Shown: positions 7,025-15,456 of the stretch, in pieces | How the letters are laid out: every line of letters starts with the position of its first letter | Position numbering within the stretch: position 1 is the first letter of the stretch | NCBI GenBank assembly: GCA_016936555.1 | Contig: JAFGXR010000063.1 | Location: forward strand, 1 to 49,744 | Reading direction: 5' to 3' | Source: Spirochaetales bacterium | GTDB lineage: Bacteria; Spirochaetota; Spirochaetia; DSM-2461 | DNA: 49,744 nucleotides | Notes under the pieces: generated by a model | What the model was told of the DNA's origin: nothing | The model's database searches: none | Seen by the model: the letters and a program-made list of their open reading frames with translations, nothing else | Translations under genes and position numbers: made by a program

Positions 7025-8716
7025 TTACTTCCTCCGATAGTTCATAAATGTTCCCGTTTCGGGATCCATATATTTTCCGGGGCACATGGCTTTTATGCCC
7101 GTATCGATGGACATATGCCCGTAGGCTTTGTTGAAATGATCTGAAAATTCTTCCGCGAGGTTTTCCGCCCTGTAATTAAATTCAGTCTTGTCTATCCAGG
7201 CATTGAAGGGCTTCAGTATAATGGGATCGACTCCGGGACATTCTTTCGGAATATTGACATGAAACAGTTCATCATACTCATACCCGACATCTTCGAGCTC
7301 GCCGCTGATAGCCGCATATACGATTCTTCTGGTAATAGAGATATCAATCCGTTTCCCTATCCCGTAGGGACCTCCGCACCAGCCGGTGTTGATGAGGTAG
7401 ACATTTGTTTTATGTTTTTCTATTTTTTCCCCGAGGAGATTGCTGTACATCATGGGCATCCGGGGCATAAAGGGCTCTCCGAAGAACCGGCTGAAAGTCG
7501 TGACCGGTTTGACGATTCCTGTTTCGGTCCCCGCCAGTTTGCTCGTATAGCCCATAAGAAACCAGAGCTTGGCCTGTTCTATATTGAGTTTGGCAACCGG
7601 TGGAATAACGCCGTTGGCATCGGCGACCAGAAAGAGAATGGTACCGGGATGTCCTTCCGATAGCCCTGACATTTTCACATTGCTGAGATAGCGCTGGGGA
7701 TAGGAGGCTCTCGAGTTGGGCGTCAGTCTCTCGTCGGTCAGATCGATGACACCGTCGGGATACATCATGGCATTCTCTATTATGGCTCCATGCTCCATAT
7801 AATCCTCTTCATGGAATATAGCATGATAGATCTCCGGTTCCTTTTCCTCTTTCAGATTGTTCAGCTTGGCGTAACATCCGTATTCAAAGTTGGCTATACC
7901 TCTTTCGCTCCAGCCGTGTTCGTCATCTCCTATGAGAGCCCGGGCGGGATCGGAGGACAGGGTGGTTTTGCCGGTTCCCGACAATCCGAGGATCAGCGCG
8001 CTGTTGCCTTCGCCGTCCTCATTGGCGCTGCTGTGAATGGGCAGAATCCCCTCTGCGGGGAGGTAGTAATTCATGGCTGTGAACATGAGTTTCTTAACGC
8101 TTCCCATATAGGCGGAACCGACGACCACGCCGATTCTCCGGTCGAAATCCGTGGCGATGACCATATCGGAGGTCTTCCCGCTGGGTAGCCTCCGGAGCCT
8201 GCCGTTGTATTTTTCGGAGTCGAGAAAATCATAGGGCACCACGATCAGAGTGAACGGTTTATCGGAAAAAATGCTCCTGTCCAGATCTTCGGGCACGGGG
8301 CGGAACATATTATCGCAGAAAACAGCGGTCAGTGCTTTATTGGTCAGGGTTCTCACCGGAAGGGCGCAGGAGGTATCAGCCCCGATCACTCTGTCGGTGA
8401 TATAGAGGGATCTTTTACCTTTGAGAATAGCGATGGCGTCTTCCACTATCATGTCGAATGTTTCCGGTTCGACGGAATTGTTGTAGTCCGAAGTCCAGTC
8501 AATCGTGTCCCGCGTTTCCGGGCGTTTGACAATCAGCGTGTCTTTGGGACTTCTTCCGGTGGACTGTGCCGGAGTCCATGTCGCCAGGGCGCCGCAGCTG
8601 GTAACCAGGGCTTTTCCGTACTCCACGGCATTGTGAATAAGAAGTTCTCTCGATAAATTGTTCTGCACTTTGGGATGGTTCGCAATCAGTTCATCTATCA
8701 GTCTTTCTAAAATCAT
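7025..8716 (-). CDS. pckA: Phosphoenolpyruvate carboxykinase (ATP)
   Basis: A 563-residue ATP-dependent PEP carboxykinase (oxaloacetate + ATP to PEP + CO2 + ADP, or the reverse during fermentative CO2 fixation). Motifs include TGRSPKD near the N-terminus, the kinase P-loop GLSGTGKTTLSSD, the metal-binding segment DDEHGW, and YTSKLAGTE with NTGWCGG further on. The frame is open 24 codons further upstream, but the start at 8716 has GGAGCT at good spacing and matches the family's N-terminus. It is a single-gene unit. In anaerobic spirochaetes the enzyme could run in the carboxylating direction, which is an inference. Confidence 0.94.
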   Translation of the reverse strand: MILERLIDELIANHPKVQNNLSRELLIHNAVEYGKALVTSCGALATWTPAQSTGRSPKDTLIVKRPETRDTIDWTSDYNNSVEPETFDMIVEDAIAILKGKRSLYITDRVIGADTSCALPVRTLTNKALTAVFCDNMFRPVPEDLDRSIFSDKPFTLIVVPYDFLDSEKYNGRLRRLPSGKTSDMVIATDFDRRIGVVVGSAYMGSVKKLMFTAMNYYLPAEGILPIHSSANEDGEGNSALILGLSGTGKTTLSSDPARALIGDDEHGWSERGIANFEYGCYAKLNNLKEEKEPEIYHAIFHEEDYMEHGAIIENAMMYPDGVIDLTDERLTPNSRASYPQRYLSNVKMSGLSEGHPGTILFLVADANGVIPPVAKLNIEQAKLWFLMGYTSKLAGTETGIVKPVTTFSRFFGEPFMPRMPMMYSNLLGEKIEKHKTNVYLINTGWCGGPYGIGKRIDISITRRIVYAAISGELEDVGYEYDELFHVNIPKECPGVDPIILKPFNAWIDKTEFNYRAENLAEEFSDHFNKAYGHMSIDTGIKAMCPGKYMDPETGTFMNYRRK

Positions 8717-8874
8717 GAAACAGCTCCATTTTTTAACTTGATTCCATTTTAACCGCTGTTTCTTGATTTGTGTTATTTTTTTCACCACTGTCGTAGTAAT
8801 ACTGTTTTATGCATAATGCATCCTCATTCTTTCTGCGACATCCGGTATAAAAAGTGGGGAAAGATTATTTTCAA

Positions 8875-8912
8875 ACCCCAACCCCGGCCCTCTCCCGTAA
8901 GGAGAGGGAGCA
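8875..8912. repeat. Stem-loop of the widespread CCCTCTCC-type intergenic repeat
   Basis: The sequence CCCCAACCCCGGCCCTCTCC, then a short loop and GGAGAGGGAG, forms an 8-bp hairpin (CCCTCTCC/GGAGAGGG). It resembles intergenic repeats seen in many unrelated bacterial genomes. Only one copy is in this window. It lies beyond the 3' end of the Mrp-like gene and may act as its terminator, though the T-tract is poor. Confidence 0.5.
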
Positions 8913-8970
8913 AGGTTATTTCAGGGGCCAGGGGATGAAGGCGATATGACTCTATTATGAACTTTTTATG

Positions 8971-10269
8971 TCAGCCCTTCAGCCGCTTGAGCGATTTGAG
9001 GACTTTGTAGGGATAGATACTCGATGTATGGCCGTCGCTCCACTGAATGGAAACAGCGTAGTTCCCCAGGGGAACCGATTCGAGGGCGTGGATATCCTCG
9101 GGGATATCTTCGGTCTTCAGTGTTTTTTCGCCTGAGTACTCATCGACGCAAAGGGCGCACTGGCAGCTGTCTCGCAGGAGATGATTGCTGATTTCGATGG
9201 GGCCTTCTCCTTCCCAGGTCAGGGAAACTCTGTCGGGGAAGAGCTGGATCTCCGGTGCTTTCTCAACAGCTGATGACATTTTCCCAACCTGGCGGATCAG
9301 AGAATCGGCCAGGCCTTTGTTGACATCATTGGTCTCGTAATTATCAAAGGGTCTGGCCCGGTTCGAATCTATGGGGATATGGGCTATGGTTTCGACGCCG
9401 AAGCGGTCCGAGAGATCGCTTCTCTTCTCCCCGAAAATGTAGTGTTCCTTTTCGCAGTTGTCACAGACGAAGTAAGCCATGTTTTCAACGACTCCCAGTA
9501 TGGGAATCTGTACTTTTTCGAACATGAGAATCCCTCTGGCCACATCGACCAGCGACAGGGAGGAACGGGTCGTGACCATAACAGCTCCGTCCAGTTTAAT
9601 GGTCTGGGAAATCGTCAGCTGGATATCGCCGGTTCCCGGAGGCATATCGATGAACAGGTAATCCAGTTCACCCCACTCCACGGTTGTGAGCAGCTGCTGA
9701 ATATACCCGGAAACCATGGGTCCTCTCATAATGGCGGGAGAATCGCCGAGGAGAAAACCGAAGGACATGAATTTCATTCCTTTATAATCCATGGGTATCA
9801 GCATCTTGTTTCTCTGCATGATCTGCGATTCATGTATATTGAAAAGCGTAGGTAGAGACGGTCCGAAGAGGTCCGTGTCGAGAAGTCCGACTTTGAAGCC
9901 CCGTGACGCGAACTCGCTGGCGAGCGTGGCTGAAACTGTCGATTTCCCGACTCCCCCTTTGGCCGATGCTACGGCAATGACGTGTTTTACATTCTTGAGG
10001 CTGTCGCTGCTGTTGGAGTTGCGGTTCTGCCGCGCCGTCATAACGACATGGACATTTTCAACCCCCTCCAGTTCACCGACAAGTCTTTCAGCCTCTGTTT
10101 TAAACATATTTTTCAGGGGGCAGCCCGGTGTGGTCAGCTCGATGGAGAAGCTGACCTTCCCCCCGTCGATTACCAGTTCTTTAATGAATCCGAGGCTGAC
10201 AATATCTTTATGAAGGTCCGGGTCTTCAATCTGACTCAGAGCTTTCAGCACATCTTCTTTATTAGCCAT
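8971..10269 (-). CDS. Mrp/NBP35-type Fe-S carrier ATPase with C-terminal DUF971 (HCF101-like)
   Basis: A 432-residue, three-domain protein. Residues about 1-80 are a MIP18/DUF59 domain (SQIEDPDLHKDIVSLGFIK, with Cys in TTPGCPLK). Residues about 95-330 are a Mrp-type P-loop ATPase with the deviant Walker A SAKGGVGKST, FIDMPPGTGD, and the Fe-S-binding CxxC in FVCDNCEKE. Residues about 340-430 are DUF971 (VSLTWEGEGPIEISNHLLRD, with CQCALC). The same domain order is known in plant HCF101, which delivers 4Fe-4S clusters, whereas common bacterial Mrp lacks DUF971. It probably loads clusters onto target apoproteins in the cytoplasm. The start has ATAGGAGA upstream. It is downstream of the exported nitrilase gene but has its own likely promoter. 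Confidence 0.88.
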   Translation of the reverse strand: MANKEDVLKALSQIEDPDLHKDIVSLGFIKELVIDGGKVSFSIELTTPGCPLKNMFKTEAERLVGELEGVENVHVVMTARQNRNSNSSDSLKNVKHVIAVASAKGGVGKSTVSATLASEFASRGFKVGLLDTDLFGPSLPTLFNIHESQIMQRNKMLIPMDYKGMKFMSFGFLLGDSPAIMRGPMVSGYIQQLLTTVEWGELDYLFIDMPPGTGDIQLTISQTIKLDGAVMVTTRSSLSLVDVARGILMFEKVQIPILGVVENMAYFVCDNCEKEHYIFGEKRSDLSDRFGVETIAHIPIDSNRARPFDNYETNDVNKGLADSLIRQVGKMSSAVEKAPEIQLFPDRVSLTWEGEGPIEISNHLLRDSCQCALCVDEYSGEKTLKTEDIPEDIHALESVPLGNYAVSIQWSDGHTSSIYPYKVLKSLKRLKG

Positions 10270-10303
10270 ATATATCTCCTATGATTTGATTTCTCTTTGA
10301 ATG

Positions 10304-10331
10304 TGTATATGCATATTTTGACGAATATCAA
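10304..10331 (-). promoter_or_regulatory. Candidate promoter of the Mrp-like gene
   Basis: On the minus strand TTGATA (10326-10331), a 16-bp spacer and TATACA (10304-10309). It lies about 35 bp upstream of the start codon at 10269. Confidence 0.4.
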
Positions 10332-10380
10332 ACAATTAGAAAATACATAATAAAAGAGAAAACAGCAATTTTCTTCTCAT

Positions 10381-11292
10381 TTAATCTAATACGAAATAGA
10401 GGATGTCCTCTTTCCGTGGACTGGAGGTTCTCAAAAAAGTGTGTACGCTCTCTTCCGTTTTTCCCATAAATGAAGACTCCCCTTCCCAGAAAAGTTCCAG
10501 AAACCGCCCGTTGAGACAGAGGGTTAAGCCGTAGTCCACATCGGCATCGGAGAGCCTCGCCGGAAGAGCTCTGGAAAAGAGAGAGACCTGTTCTTCACCA
10601 TAAGTTTCCCCGTTGGCTTTGATATCGATCCATAAATCCGCCCCGTCATAGAGCTTTTCCCATCTCTCCAGAAAGGTATCCCGGCAAATGGTGAAGACAA
10701 TGTGTTTATCAATGACATACAGCCCCCCGGGCTTTTCCGGAGAACCCGATGAGAGTCCCACCACATCGGTTTCAAAATCGGTGAGAAAAAACTTGTCCTG
10801 GCTGTAGTTCCTATCCCCCCCGGGACCGTAAACAAAGAGTCTGTTGGTCAGCTTTCCCTCTTCATAGGCGAAGTACGTGCCTCCCAGGATCATGACATTG
10901 TATTTCCGGGCCAGTGTTCCCCAGCGAGCCATCAGAGATTCCATTCTTTCGGACTGCCCGACAAAGAGATCCCGGATAGACCCGATATCACTGTGGTCCT
11001 CCCGGATCGCCATGAAAATATCTTCAACCGAATTCCGGCCTTCCGTATAGGAAAGGTATGGGGTGACTGCGGGGAATACCGATGTATATTCGGGAAAAAC
11101 AATAAGATCGGGGGCAAATTCCCGAACGGCCCGGGCCACCCGTTCTTCCATTTCAGCGATAAAAATTTCATCGGACAGATAGGTACCCACAGACACTTCG
11201 AGTTGAACGGCAGCGACTTTCACAGATTTTGTATACAAAAAAGGGGTAAAAAGAACCAATACGAGCAGGACAGCTATTTTTTTCATAATCAT
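10381..11292 (-). CDS. Exported carbon-nitrogen hydrolase (nitrilase superfamily)
   Basis: A 303-residue protein with an N-terminal signal peptide (KKIAVLLVLVLFTPFLYTKS) followed by a nitrilase-fold domain. The catalytic Glu is in LIVFPEYTS, the Lys in SQDKFFLTDFE and the nucleophile in FTICRDTFLE, so the Glu-Lys-Cys triad looks intact. The family hydrolyses nitriles or amides. Most members are cytoplasmic, so an exported copy may act on an extracytoplasmic amide; the substrate cannot be told. The ATG at 11292 (second ATG at 11286) has no Shine-Dalgarno, but a promoter-like TTGAAC-N17-TATTAT ends eight bases upstream, so the mRNA may be nearly leaderless. It is divergent from glycerate kinase. 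Confidence 0.8.
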   Translation of the reverse strand: MIMKKIAVLLVLVLFTPFLYTKSVKVAAVQLEVSVGTYLSDEIFIAEMEERVARAVREFAPDLIVFPEYTSVFPAVTPYLSYTEGRNSVEDIFMAIREDHSDIGSIRDLFVGQSERMESLMARWGTLARKYNVMILGGTYFAYEEGKLTNRLFVYGPGGDRNYSQDKFFLTDFETDVVGLSSGSPEKPGGLYVIDKHIVFTICRDTFLERWEKLYDGADLWIDIKANGETYGEEQVSLFSRALPARLSDADVDYGLTLCLNGRFLELFWEGESSFMGKTEESVHTFLRTSSPRKEDILYFVLD

Positions 11293-11300
11293 AGTTCTGT

Positions 11301-11329
11301 ATAATAATTCCAGCTGAAAAAGAGTTCAA
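11301..11329 (-). promoter_or_regulatory. Candidate promoter of the nitrilase gene
   Basis: TTGAAC (11324-11329), a 17-bp spacer and TATTAT (11301-11306) on the minus strand, ending only eight bases before the ATG at 11292. This would leave a 5' leader of one or a few nucleotides. Confidence 0.45.
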
Positions 11330-11364
11330 GGACATATCTGTTCAAAAAAAGACGAGGTGCATTC

Positions 11365-12528
11365 ATGAAAATCGTAGTAGCGGCTGACTCCTTCAAAGGC
11401 AGTCTCACATCGGCGGAACTGGCAGAAGCTGTTGAATCAGGCGTCCGCAGAATATACCCGGAGTGCGACGTGGTCAAGGTGCCCGTTGCCGACGGCGGCG
11501 AGGGAACCGTACAGGCCCTTGTTGACGGAACCGGCGGATTGTACAGAACGGTCAGGGTCAAAGACCCCCTGGGAAAAGACGTGACGGCCCTATACGGCAT
11601 TACCGGAGACGGCATGACAGCCGTCATCGAAATGGCCTCCGCTTCGGGGCTTCCCCTCGTCCCGGACCAGGAGCGCAATCCCATGAAAACAGGCACATAC
11701 GGCACGGGTGAGCTGATAAGAGATGCGCTTGTCAAAGGGTGCCGGAAATTCCTGATCGGAATCGGGGGTAGCGCGACAAACGACTGCGCCATGGGAATGA
11801 TGGAAGCCCTGGGAATGAAATTCCGAGATGCTTCGGGAAATGAACTCCGGGGCTGCGGTGAAAACCTCATACGGACGGCATCGATCGATGACACCGGCCT
11901 GATGCCCGAGCTGAAGGAAGCCGACTTTCTTATCGCCTGCGATGTGGACAATCCCCTTTACGGAACCAACGGCGCGGCCCACGTCTACGGCAGACAGAAA
12001 GGGGCTGATGATCAGATGGTTCTCGAACTGGATGAAGGGCTGAAACACTTCAACAATATAGTGAAGAGCAAGTACGGGTTCGATATGAATGCTCTTTCCG
12101 GAGCCGGAGCGGCTGGGGGGCTCGGCGGAGGCTTCGCCGCTTTTCTGGGAGGTAAACTGGAACCGGGCATAGAGATTGTACTGGAGATGACCGATCTGGC
12201 CTCCAAAATGGAAGGAGCCGATTTTGTCATAACCGGAGAAGGGAGAATAGATTTCCAGTCGGTTATGGGCAAAACCCCGACCGGTGTCTCCAGAATGGCT
12301 GCAAAAAAAAATATTCCCGTTATCGCCCTGGCCGGCGCCGTTGCCGATGACGCGGGGGTTGTTCACGAACATGGCATAAACGCACTTTTTTCCATTATGA
12401 ACTATCCGGTTTCACTCAATGACGCAATGGAGCTGGCCCGCGCGAAAACATTTGTGGAAAAAAATACGGAAGAAGTGTTCCGGTTGATCAAAGCCTGTGA
12501 GAGGAAGTTCTCAAAAGAGTCATTATAA
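11365..12528 (+). CDS. Glycerate kinase (glycerate 2-kinase type)
   Basis: A 387-residue kinase of the GlxK/GarK family that phosphorylates D-glycerate to a phosphoglycerate, feeding glycolysis. It begins MKIVVAADSFKGSLTSAE, with VADGGEGTV near residue 45, the glycine-rich GIGGSATNDCAMGM near residue 134, and FVITGEGRIDFQSVMGKTP near residue 290, all hallmarks of the family. The length is usual. The start is preceded by ACGAGG. It is a single gene. The stop codon abuts the terminator of the small minus-strand transcription unit at 12527-12707. Confidence 0.92.
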   Translation: MKIVVAADSFKGSLTSAELAEAVESGVRRIYPECDVVKVPVADGGEGTVQALVDGTGGLYRTVRVKDPLGKDVTALYGITGDGMTAVIEMASASGLPLVPDQERNPMKTGTYGTGELIRDALVKGCRKFLIGIGGSATNDCAMGMMEALGMKFRDASGNELRGCGENLIRTASIDDTGLMPELKEADFLIACDVDNPLYGTNGAAHVYGRQKGADDQMVLELDEGLKHFNNIVKSKYGFDMNALSGAGAAGGLGGGFAAFLGGKLEPGIEIVLEMTDLASKMEGADFVITGEGRIDFQSVMGKTPTGVSRMAAKKNIPVIALAGAVADDAGVVHEHGINALFSIMNYPVSLNDAMELARAKTFVEKNTEEVFRLIKACERKFSKESL

Positions 12529-12562
12529 AAAACAGAGGGGTTCCGCGGAGAAACGGAACCCC
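12527..12562 (-). terminator. Intrinsic terminator of the small minus-strand gene
   Basis: A 9-bp GC-rich stem GGGGTTCCG/CGGAACCCC (12537-12545 and 12554-12562). On the minus strand it is followed by TCTGTTTTTT (12536-12527); on the plus strand no T-tract follows. It is therefore best read as the end of a leftward transcript. Confidence 0.7.
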
Positions 12563-12601
12563 GAATATATAAACACTCTCTCATTATAAAACTCAAAACA
12601 T

Positions 12602-12652
12602 CTAAATAAAGTTTTTAATCAGGAGAGAGCGTATATGCACTTCTTTCGTCAT
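12602..12652 (-). CDS. Candidate 16-residue peptide in its own transcription unit
   Basis: An ATG at 12652 opens MTKEVHIRSLLIKNFI before a TAG at 12602-12604. A very strong Shine-Dalgarno, AAGAAGGAGGTG (12672-12661), lies 10 nt upstream. An alternative ATG at 12659 in another frame would give MLNDERSAYTLSPD but sits only 3 nt from the Shine-Dalgarno. A promoter-like element (12680-12707) and an intrinsic terminator (12527-12562) bracket the ORF, predicting an RNA of about 145 nt. It could be a small peptide gene or a regulatory RNA with a ribosome-binding site. I do not recognise the peptide. Confidence 0.4.
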   Translation of the reverse strand: MTKEVHIRSLLIKNFI

Positions 12653-12679
12653 TTAACATTCACCTCCTTCTTATTAAAT

Positions 12680-12707
12680 ATAGTATATAGAATGATCGTT
12701 CTGTTAA
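12680..12707 (-). promoter_or_regulatory. Promoter with an internal palindrome for the small gene
   Basis: On the minus strand TTAACA (12702-12707), a 16-bp spacer and TACTAT (12680-12685). The spacer contains GAACGATCATTC (plus 12690-12701), a near-perfect 12-bp palindrome in operator position. Transcription would start right at the Shine-Dalgarno of the small ORF. Confidence 0.4.
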
Positions 12708-12764
12708 TAAATATCAAATTTTTTTCACTTTTTTTCATTGCCTAAAAAGAATATACTGAAATCC

Positions 12765-13523
12765 ATGAAGTATAAGCTCGAAACCATACCCGTCTGGGAT
12801 GCCTTCAAGGAAGACACGGAATGCCCGATTTGCTATCTCGAGGAAAAAGCCGAGGAACGCTACCTGAATTTCTATCTGGGCAGCTCCGTTATGAATCCCG
12901 AAACACGGGTTCAGGTTAATCAGAGGGGGTTCTGTCCCGACCATTTTTCCGGCCTGCTTTCCATGAGAAGCAATCACGGTCTGGGGCTGATGACCCATAC
13001 GCATCTGGAAAAGAGGATGGAGCTCCTCTCCCCTTTTCTGAAAAATCTCAGGACCGAAGCATCGAGAGTTGCCGGGAAAGGCGCCCTGATAAAGCCCAGA
13101 AAACTCAGCGCCGCCATTTCGGAACTGGAAAAGCACCTGAGCGGCCTGGAAGAATCATGTATGATCTGCGATAGAATCGAATACACATTAAAGCGTTACA
13201 CCTTCACGATCGTTCACTTGTGGAAGACAGAAGGTGAATTCCGGGAGTTCTTCCGGAACTCGAGAGGGTTCTGTTATCACCATCTCCCCGGTCTCATCGC
13301 CATGGCCGAAGAGGTTCTCTCTCCGGGCAAACTGGGGGAATTTATAGAGGATGTGACCGCGCTGATCGAGAGCGGCAACGAAAGGCTGGAAAAAGAGATT
13401 CTCTGGTTCACACAGAAATTTGATTCACAGAATTTCGACAAGCCCTGGGGGACTTCGGAGGATGCCCATTACAGGACCATACAGAAGCTGACCGGGCGGA
13501 GCAACAGGAAAATTAAGAAATAA
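12765..13523 (+). CDS. DUF6062 family protein
   Basis: A 252-residue cytoplasmic protein of the DUF6062 family (function unknown). It starts MKYKLETIPVWDAFKEDTE and has cysteine pairs that look like metal ligands: CPIC near residue 23, then GFCPDHF, then a second set SCMICDRIEY and GFCYHHLPGL. The two halves look like an internal duplication (CxxC ... FCxxH twice), which suggests two zinc or Fe-S sites (inference). The frame is open 9 codons further upstream to a TTG, but neither start has a strong Shine-Dalgarno, and the family N-terminus agrees with the ATG at 12765. It stands alone between the small minus-strand unit and the end of the signalling operon. Confidence 0.75.
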   Translation: MKYKLETIPVWDAFKEDTECPICYLEEKAEERYLNFYLGSSVMNPETRVQVNQRGFCPDHFSGLLSMRSNHGLGLMTHTHLEKRMELLSPFLKNLRTEASRVAGKGALIKPRKLSAAISELEKHLSGLEESCMICDRIEYTLKRYTFTIVHLWKTEGEFREFFRNSRGFCYHHLPGLIAMAEEVLSPGKLGEFIEDVTALIESGNERLEKEILWFTQKFDSQNFDKPWGTSEDAHYRTIQKLTGRSNRKIKK

Positions 13524-13525
13524 GG

Positions 13526-15055
13526 TTATTTCAGATCTTCGGCAACTATAATCCCTTTCTGTTTATTGAGATAGAATTTCGACGGTCCCATGACCCTCTC
13601 CACCACATAGGAGAAGTGACAGATTTCAATATACACACCGGGGTAGATTGCTGAATACACCTCAACCAAGGCATCTTCGTTTTTATGAAGTTCAAATATA
13701 AGTTCGTTGGAGAGCTCGTTCAGCTTTTTCAAAGCCACTTTCAGTTTAGTCTGAACTTCCAGGAGCCGGGAATCGGGATTGCCGCTCCGGGCTATCTGAT
13801 TGTTGACTTTATTCAGCTCCATTGCCACTTCCATCGAGTGGTCTCTTGCCCATCTCATTTTACTCTGAACCAGATAGTCCGTACCGCAGTACAATTCTGT
13901 ACGGGGTCCCATGGAAGTGCCGATCTGATTGGCTTCAATACCATCCTGAGCGTAGACGATACCTCCGACTACCAGACCTTTTTCTCCTGCTATGAGCTTG
14001 CCATTAGTATAAATTTCAGAATTCATAACGCCTGAAACAAGAGAGATGTTCTTTATGGACTCGACGAAACAATTCTCTATAAACTTGGCTTCAATGGATC
14101 CTCCGGCTTTGATCCTACCCTTTTTTCGGCCGATGATTCCCAGAGTCACAACAAGGTTATCGTCGCACTCGACAATGGATGCATCAAAAGTACCTGTGTA
14201 AAAGATCCGGCCACCGGACTTTACCTGAAATCCGTCTTTTGTTTCTCCGTTGATCAGCACATCTCCGGGAAAATCGATATTACCCGTTGAATAATCGACA
14301 CCCGATTCAATCTGCAGAACTTCATTGATGTAGAAAGATTTTTCATCCTGATCAAATAAACCGTCACATGCGGCATAGACAATGTCATCGGCAATAAATG
14401 TATTCTGTCCAGGTTCCAGTTTATTCTCTATTCTCTGGGGGGACGGGATCTCATCACCAAGAACATTGTGTCCAGGCTTTCCCGGTGTTTCCCGGACCAG
14501 TTCAGCAATTCTCTTCCCCTTCTGAACAAGAATGAAAGGAGTAACTTTTTTGTAATCGATTCTGCCTTTGGTTTTTTCAGGATTCTTTTTTTGTTTCAGA
14601 AGCTTCCGATCGATCGAATAATATTGCGGAATGTGAACCGACGGATCCTCTCCCTCGGCGACAACAATATCATTTATAATACTCATATCCGACATGCAAT
14701 CGATACAGCATTTCTGAATATTGTCGTTATTGATACCGAAAACTATTTTTTTCTCCTGGAGGATTCCCATAACCTGATTGTAGGAAATAGGCGACATACC
14801 TTCCGTGGGCGGATAAAAATCGGCATAGGCAGTCATCTTGTCTTCGCTGATCCGTATTTTGACAAAACCGTCTGACCGGAATGAATTGCCTTCAATCTCA
14901 TTGAGAAAAAAGTCGGCTTGAGCTTTTTCAAGCGCCTGTTTATCCATATCCGGTTTATTGCCGCTGGATTCATTTTCCGGAAAATCCAGATCCTCCATAA
15001 GCTTTTCCGATTGAGAGATCAAATCATCAACTGCAAAGTCATCACTATCCTTCAT
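13526..15055 (-). CDS. DUF342/FapA family protein
   Basis: A 509-residue protein of the DUF342 (FapA) family, named from roles in polar flagellar assembly and localisation in some bacteria but of unproven biochemistry. An acidic N-terminal tail (about residues 1-65) precedes the FapA-type region with repeated beta-solenoid-like turns (GDVLINGETKDGFQVKSGG, NLVVTLGIIGRKKGRIKAGG). A helical, likely coiled-coil C-terminal part follows from about residue 400. It starts one base after the stop of the response-regulator gene, so the two are translationally coupled. The DUF342 protein may be an output of that regulator; the link is inferred from position only. Confidence 0.85.
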   Translation of the reverse strand: MKDSDDFAVDDLISQSEKLMEDLDFPENESSGNKPDMDKQALEKAQADFFLNEIEGNSFRSDGFVKIRISEDKMTAYADFYPPTEGMSPISYNQVMGILQEKKIVFGINNDNIQKCCIDCMSDMSIINDIVVAEGEDPSVHIPQYYSIDRKLLKQKKNPEKTKGRIDYKKVTPFILVQKGKRIAELVRETPGKPGHNVLGDEIPSPQRIENKLEPGQNTFIADDIVYAACDGLFDQDEKSFYINEVLQIESGVDYSTGNIDFPGDVLINGETKDGFQVKSGGRIFYTGTFDASIVECDDNLVVTLGIIGRKKGRIKAGGSIEAKFIENCFVESIKNISLVSGVMNSEIYTNGKLIAGEKGLVVGGIVYAQDGIEANQIGTSMGPRTELYCGTDYLVQSKMRWARDHSMEVAMELNKVNNQIARSGNPDSRLLEVQTKLKVALKKLNELSNELIFELHKNEDALVEVYSAIYPGVYIEICHFSYVVERVMGPSKFYLNKQKGIIVAEDLK

Positions 15056-15056
15056 A

Positions 15057-15407
15057 TCAGTTATTTGATAGGAATTGAAGAATCTTTGCTATTTCAAAGG
15101 GTTTCTTCACAACTCCTTTTGCTCCATAATCAAGGGCTTCCCTCACGATCTGATCACCGGGGAATGCCGTAATTATCATAATATTGGCATTTTTCTTATG
15201 TTCCAGAATTGTTTTCGTGATCAGAGCACCGTTTTTCTGCGGCATTCTCATATCGACAAGGATAAGATCAAAATCCGATTTTAGAGCGGCTTCCTCCCCT
15301 TCGAGAGAATTCGAAAACGTGCTGACCTCAAAACCCATATCCTCAAGAATAGTACTGACCGCTTCAAGGATAGGAACCTCGTCATCAATAATTAGAATTT
15401 TTTTCAT
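15057..15407 (-). CDS. Single-domain response regulator (CheY-like)
   Basis: A 116-residue receiver domain with no output domain. Acidic pocket IDDEVP near residue 8, phospho-acceptor Asp in LILVDMRMP, Thr switch in MIITAFPG, and Lys in VVKKPFE. The frame allows four more codons (MVID), but MKKILIIDDE is the usual start. It lies between a PAS histidine kinase and the DUF342 protein, and probably passes the kinase signal to a partner by protein contact. Confidence 0.9.
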   Translation of the reverse strand: MKKILIIDDEVPILEAVSTILEDMGFEVSTFSNSLEGEEAALKSDFDLILVDMRMPQKNGALITKTILEHKKNANIMIITAFPGDQIVREALDYGAKGVVKKPFEIAKILQFLSNN

Positions 15408-15456
15408 ATCAATCACCAATATAGAAAATCAGAATCTTTCCATTTAATTATATGTT

